Positions 39,728 to 43,077 of a stretch of DNA of 43,077 bases are shown in pieces. Every line of letters starts with the position of its first letter. Position 1 is the stretch's first letter. The stretch lies in assembly GCA_018242045.1 (NCBI GenBank), contig JAFECR010000017.1, positions 1-43,077 of the forward strand, in the 5' to 3' direction. The notes beneath the pieces were generated by a model. That model ran no database searches. It was not told the origin of the DNA and saw only the letters and a program-made list of their open reading frames with translations. A program made the position numbers and the translations under genes. This DNA is from Pseudomonadota bacterium (GTDB lineage: Bacteria > Pseudomonadota > Gammaproteobacteria > Berkiellales > Berkiellaceae).

Positions 39728-40108
39728 ATGAATTTAATGGGAATAGGCACTGATTTGGTTGATTGTCGGCGAATTGATAAATTAATGACAAAGTATGGCA
39801 TGCGTTTTGTCCAACGCATATTAACCAAGGAAGAGATAAAAAATTTTCAAAATTCAACCAACCCTTGCGCGTATCTTGCAAAACGTTTCGCCGCTAAAGA
39901 AGCGGTTGCCAAAGCGTTAGGAACAGGCATTGGCGCAAAGCTTGCTTTTAACGAAATAGGGATCCTCAATTTACCTTCTGGCAAACCAACAGTCCAATTT
40001 ATAGGTAATTCCAAACAATACGTTCAGACACAATATATTAAAGAAGTATTTGTTAGTCTAAGCGATGAAAAAAATATGGCAATGGCGTTTGTTGTTGTTA
40101 CAAGGTAA
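39728..40108 (+). CDS. acpS: Holo-[acyl-carrier-protein] synthase
   Basis: Transfers 4'-phosphopantetheine from CoA to acyl carrier protein. The 126-aa product equals the E. coli length. MGIGTDLVDCRRI supplies the catalytic Asp, and LAKRFAAKEAVAKALGTGI carries the Mg-binding Glu. The frame is open upstream at TTG 39707 inside recO, but the ATG at 39728 has AAGG upstream and fits the family. It converges on the F-box/LRR gene with a 9-base gap. Confidence 0.96.
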   Translation: MNLMGIGTDLVDCRRIDKLMTKYGMRFVQRILTKEEIKNFQNSTNPCAYLAKRFAAKEAVAKALGTGIGAKLAFNEIGILNLPSGKPTVQFIGNSKQYVQTQYIKEVFVSLSDEKNMAMAFVVVTR

Positions 40109-40117
40109 ATTCAAGTT

Positions 40118-41932
40118 TTAGAATGGGGGAAACTTCTTTTTTGCTTTTTTAAAGGCAAATGCTTTAGCTTGCTCACGTGCCTCACCTTTTAAAGGTGCTA
40201 ATTTTTTGAAGGTTGCAATTTCAAATTGCTTAAATTGAATAAGCTCAGGCGAAATCTCAGCTTCAGTGCGAAAAATGTTGCGCTCCATGTTCCTTAATGG
40301 CCTGACAAATGCCAAAACAGTGTTCGTTGAAAATTTTTTGGTTAAATGATGCAGCAAGTTATCACAAATACGCATGTCTTCGAAAAAAATTGCTTTTTCA
40401 CTTAGACCATGGCGAGTAAAAGCTATTTTAATTATAGATCTACAATGATAAAGCCAAAATAAGGTGGTTGTGATACCTAAGCTTGCTATCATGGAAAATG
40501 CAAAACCACCACTCAAGGCAAAAATAGAAGTCGTTAAAGCAATATTTATAAAAACGGCAGCAAGCATCGCTAACTTAATTTTTTGAAAATGAGCTTGAGA
40601 TGATTTTTGATTCTTGATTGTCTTATTAAACCATTGAACGTCAAATTTAGTTCTTATTTCGTTGGGGAGGTTAATTAGATAATTGCCAGAGCAAGATAAA
40701 GACCTAAGTGGACAGTTGCCTAAGGATTTCGGCAAAGTCTGAAGTTGATTATCAGCACAAAATATACTTTCCAGTGCCGTGCAATTACCTAGCGATTCAG
40801 GCAGTGTTCGCAGCTCGTTCTCGCTGCAAAAGAGATGGCTTAGTGCTTGGCAACGACCAAGAGACTCGGGTAAAAATTGCAATTGATTGCGGCCGCAATA
40901 TAATTTTTGCAAGGCTTGGCAATCACCAAGGGACTCAGGTAGGGATCGTAGTCGGTTATTACCAATAGCGAGTAAGGTTAGTGTCTTGCTGTTACCAAGA
41001 GAGCGCGGTAAGCTTTGCAGTGCATTCGTGCTACAAGCTAAAGTTTTGAGCGCTGGCAAGTTACCTAAAAATTCAGGTAATGATTGCAAATAATTGAAAT
41101 CAAGTCCCAAATCTTGCAGCGACTGGCATTTAGTAAGGAATTCGGGTAGAACTTGAAATTGATTTTTGCTTAACCCTAGGGTATGGAGTTTTTGACAGTT
41201 GCTAAGGGAGTTAGGCAAAGTTTGCAGAGAGTTTTGTTGGCACCATAATCTTTCCAGTGCTTGGCACAAACCCAAAGATTCAGGCAAGGTCTGAATTTGA
41301 TTATTAAAACAAAGTAGATCTTTTAAGCTTTTGCATCGACCAATCTCTTCAGGGAGGGTTTGCAGCAGGTTATTGTATAGGTGCATGGTCTCTAGGTTTT
41401 TCAAATACGTTTGATATTCCGGGAGCTTAAATAAACTTTCTGGAATTCTTGTAATTCCTAAATTACTAAGATTAAGTTGAGTGTTGTTTAAGTTAACACG
41501 AGTTTTGATTAGGGCTATATTTAATCTATCCAGCGTTTCATGGATCTCTTCTATCAAACCTAACTGAATTTTGTTTTTTTCAATATTATTATGTAATGAC
41601 CTAAGTTTATTTATTTCAATTTGGATTTGCTGAGTTTCAATATAATCAAGGTCAACATTTAAAAAAAAGGCTGTCTCTTTTGTTTGTCTTTTGACAATAC
41701 GGTTAAATTCACGAATAAAATGTTCATAGCACCAAGAGGTGTTTACATCATTAGGCGCAAGTACACACACTTTATTATCAATGGCTTTTAAGCGATTTAA
41801 AAAAGGCATCATTATTTGGTTGGATGTGGCAGCGATATTAAATGCTTTGCAAGTGCTGCGCAGGGCGAAAGCTTCTTCTTGAGAGAGAAAGCTAAAGATG
41901 GGCTGAATAATGTCCTGATTTGAATTTAACAT
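40118..41932 (-). CDS. F-box plus leucine-rich-repeat membrane protein, likely host-directed
   Basis: The 604-aa protein starts with an F-box-like helix set (about 4-37: IIQPIFSFLSQEEAFALRS then CKAF), followed by LNRLKAID (46-53) and a charged helical linker. Residues ~155-430 form about eleven leucine-rich repeats of 23 aa with the pattern LPESLGxCxxLxxLxCxxNxLQ. After them come two hydrophobic helices (about 453-492) and a helical tail with a basic end. F-box plus substrate-binding LRR is a eukaryotic ubiquitin-ligase adaptor layout. In Legionella such proteins are injected and recruit Skp1-Cullin1. The transmembrane pair would anchor it in a host membrane; this is inference. The neighbour at 42252 is a paralogue in its first half. 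Confidence 0.85.
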   Translation of the reverse strand: MLNSNQDIIQPIFSFLSQEEAFALRSTCKAFNIAATSNQIMMPFLNRLKAIDNKVCVLAPNDVNTSWCYEHFIREFNRIVKRQTKETAFFLNVDLDYIETQQIQIEINKLRSLHNNIEKNKIQLGLIEEIHETLDRLNIALIKTRVNLNNTQLNLSNLGITRIPESLFKLPEYQTYLKNLETMHLYNNLLQTLPEEIGRCKSLKDLLCFNNQIQTLPESLGLCQALERLWCQQNSLQTLPNSLSNCQKLHTLGLSKNQFQVLPEFLTKCQSLQDLGLDFNYLQSLPEFLGNLPALKTLACSTNALQSLPRSLGNSKTLTLLAIGNNRLRSLPESLGDCQALQKLYCGRNQLQFLPESLGRCQALSHLFCSENELRTLPESLGNCTALESIFCADNQLQTLPKSLGNCPLRSLSCSGNYLINLPNEIRTKFDVQWFNKTIKNQKSSQAHFQKIKLAMLAAVFINIALTTSIFALSGGFAFSMIASLGITTTLFWLYHCRSIIKIAFTRHGLSEKAIFFEDMRICDNLLHHLTKKFSTNTVLAFVRPLRNMERNIFRTEAEISPELIQFKQFEIATFKKLAPLKGEAREQAKAFAFKKAKKKFPPF

Positions 41933-42251
41933 TTCTATTTACTTGGTTCTTTTAAGAGTAGTGAGTAGATTAACATATAATAAGTTGCAGCAAAAGCCTC
42001 GTAATTATTATTTTTAATTAGTAACTAGGGTGTATTTATTTAGTTAAATTTCTTTTAATCTGTGTATCATGAAATACCACGCTTAATTAATTTACCTCCC
42101 CCTATATAAAATGAACCAACCATCATCAGATATTCTCGAACAGCTCTTAATCTCTAATTTACTTCCTAGCTATAGATATTTATTATGCCCACTACGTGAT
42201 GTCGTTAAATCAGCCTAACCAATCATTTATTTTTCATATAAGGGGTATCTA
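41933..42251. other. Divergent spacer between two F-box genes
   Basis: AT-rich spacer of 319 bases holding the promoters of both F-box genes. It contains a TATATAA-like box (about 42102-42108) and a 35-codon frame at 42111-42218. An AAGGGG before 42252 serves the plus-strand gene. No terminator is seen. Confidence 0.5.
42111..42218 (+). pseudogene. Short 35-aa ORF, possible F-box remnant
   Basis: The ATG frame reads MNQPSSDILEQLLISNLLPS and runs to a stop at 42218. The DILxQLL stretch loosely recalls the opening F-box helix of the next gene (PRDILAQIF). There is no ribosome binding site, so it may be a remnant, a leader frame, or chance. Confidence 0.2.
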
Positions 42252-42935
42252 ATGAAACGCGAGGCAGCCGATTTGTTTAATCAAAATCAAAAAGCAGATA
42301 TTAATTCAGAACATCAGATGGCTTCACTGCCCAGGGATATTTTAGCGCAAATCTTCTCTTATCTCACAGCCGAAGAAATCATTAATTTCAAACGAATTTG
42401 CGCAAGCTTTAATTCATTCATTGATAGCAGTCTAAGTGTTGATGCTTTATTGCAGCCACTTCTTAATCGTTTAAAAGCAATTGACTCAACCGTATCTTCA
42501 ATTTCACCTCCAGGCTTAGAGCAAACACCGTGGCGCTTACCATTATTTAAAAAACTCTTTGTTAAAATTGCTAACGAACAATGGGATACTATCAATAACT
42601 ACAAAAAACGAATCTCACTAGAGAAAATTCAATTAGATCAAGCAGTAGTAAATACATTAAACTCTTTCAATGGACCTTCGGCTCAACTCAAGGAGCTCGA
42701 ATCTAGAGCTAAATTCTTAACGCAAGAACTGTCTCTTTCTATTACCTTGCTAGTACTTCGCGACTGTCAGCCTTTGCAGCCACTAGTATGGGACAACGAT
42801 TATCCAGTCTTATCCGATTTATTAACACCTGGATTTAACAATAAGATTTCTTCTTCCATCTCAGGCCCCATTCCGACGGATGCTGAATCCAAGAAAAAAG
42901 ATGAGTCGAAAAAAGATAAAGGGCCTAAAATGTAA
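42252..42935 (+). CDS. F-box protein, paralogue of the F-box/LRR protein
   Basis: The 227-aa protein has a good F-box match at residues 25-57: LPRDILAQIFSYL, then an EEIINFKRICASF segment. It is followed by LLQPLLNRLKAID (67-79), which matches MMPFLNRLKAID in the neighbouring LRR protein, and a helical linker. No LRRs follow; the C-terminus is a Lys/Asp/Ser-rich tail (KKKDESKKDKGPKM). It could be a shorter sibling lacking a target-binding domain, or a truncated copy. The start is supported by AAGGGG upstream. Role as a host-directed ubiquitin adaptor is inference from the domain. Confidence 0.8.
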   Translation: MKREAADLFNQNQKADINSEHQMASLPRDILAQIFSYLTAEEIINFKRICASFNSFIDSSLSVDALLQPLLNRLKAIDSTVSSISPPGLEQTPWRLPLFKKLFVKIANEQWDTINNYKKRISLEKIQLDQAVVNTLNSFNGPSAQLKELESRAKFLTQELSLSITLLVLRDCQPLQPLVWDNDYPVLSDLLTPGFNNKISSSISGPIPTDAESKKKDESKKDKGPKM

Positions 42936-42947
42936 GATTACTCCTCT

Positions 42948-42985
42948 AAAGAATCCTGGTAGGCTACTCGTTTGCCAGGGTCTTT
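42948..42985. terminator. Hairpin between F-box gene and right-edge frame
   Basis: AAAGA-at-CCTGG pairs with CCAGG-g-TCTTT around a 15-base loop. It lies between the F-box gene stop and a minus-strand frame that ends at 43028, so a shared transcript end is plausible. There is no T tail. Confidence 0.4.
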
Positions 42986-43027
42986 AGTATGGCCGCGGTA
43001 CGGGCGGGGTGTAATGTAATGCCGTAG

Positions 43028-43077
43028 CTAAGCAAGGACTCTTTTTAGTTCAGCAAAGGCATGCTCTTTCGCTTGAT
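43028..43077 (-). CDS. C-terminal end of a gene entering from the right edge (partial)
   Basis: On the minus strand the frame reads QAKEHAFAELKRVLA and a TAG stop at 43028-43030. The tail resembles the end of the F-box/LRR protein (EQAKAFAFKKAKKKF), so this may be a third family member. The other two minus-strand frames stop within 36 bases of the edge. Only 15 codons are visible, so confidence is limited. Confidence 0.4.
   Translation of the reverse strand, partial: QAKEHAFAELKRVLA

Overview
This AT-rich window reads as chromosome of a gammaproteobacterium in or near the Legionellales. The housekeeping genes have their closest recognisable relatives and gene order in Legionella/Coxiella/Pseudomonas-type genomes: guaB-guaA-tadA, rpfE-like-recJ-prfB-lysS, ygfZ/DUF924-sdhE-ygfX-rpoE-rseA-degP, and lepA-lepB-DUF4845-rnc-era-recO-acpS. 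Between these blocks sit large helix-rich proteins of no known family and eukaryotic-like proteins (ankyrin, F-box, leucine-rich repeat). That mix is typical of an intracellular or host-associated bacterium that exports effectors. No secretion system lies in the window, so the effector role and the exact genus (a Berkiella-, Coxiella- or Legionella-like lineage) are inference.

Layout. 1-2.1 kb: the end of a repeat-tailed membrane protein and an ankyrin plus TraB/TIKI-like protein, both on the minus strand. 2.2-4.3 kb: xseA (minus), then two small unknown ORFs bracketed by a duplicated xseA/guaB intergenic segment. 4.3-15.2 kb: a plus-strand nucleotide-metabolism run, guaB, guaA, tadA, an unknown 563-aa protein, purL and an NAD-malic enzyme gene that starts inside the purL stop codon. 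15.5-22.8 kb: three large unknown proteins of 548, 1327 and 376 aa, with a structured repeat between the first two. 22.8-28.7 kb: a Mth938-fold protein, an RpfE-like protein, recJ, prfB with its programmed frameshift, and lysS. A second copy of the structured repeat is wedged exactly between the rpfE-like gene and recJ. 28.8-31.4 kb: a small peptide with a double-glycine-type leader, ygfZ, DUF924, sdhE and ygfX. 31.5-34.3 kb: sigma-E, a short RseA and a DegP/MucD protease. 34.4-40.1 kb: a tightly packed run, lepA to acpS. 40.1-43.1 kb: an F-box plus LRR protein, a divergent F-box paralogue, and the tail of what may be a third relative at the right edge.

How the genes work together. GuaB and GuaA make GMP from IMP, PurL acts earlier in purine synthesis, and TadA modifies tRNA. 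PrfB, LysS, LepA and Era serve translation and ribosome assembly. RpoE, RseA and DegP form an envelope-stress circuit, here with an RseA that appears to lack its membrane and periplasmic parts. SdhE and YgfZ support flavin and iron-sulfur enzymes.

The points most worth a second look are the F-box/LRR paralogue cluster, the bacteriocin-like leader peptide, the ~120-135 bp structured repeat that supplies translation signals to recJ and a stop codon to its neighbour, the truncated RseA, the duplicated xseA/guaB spacer, and weak enzyme-like motifs in the 461-aa and 548-aa proteins. No rRNA, tRNA, CRISPR array or transposase was recognised.
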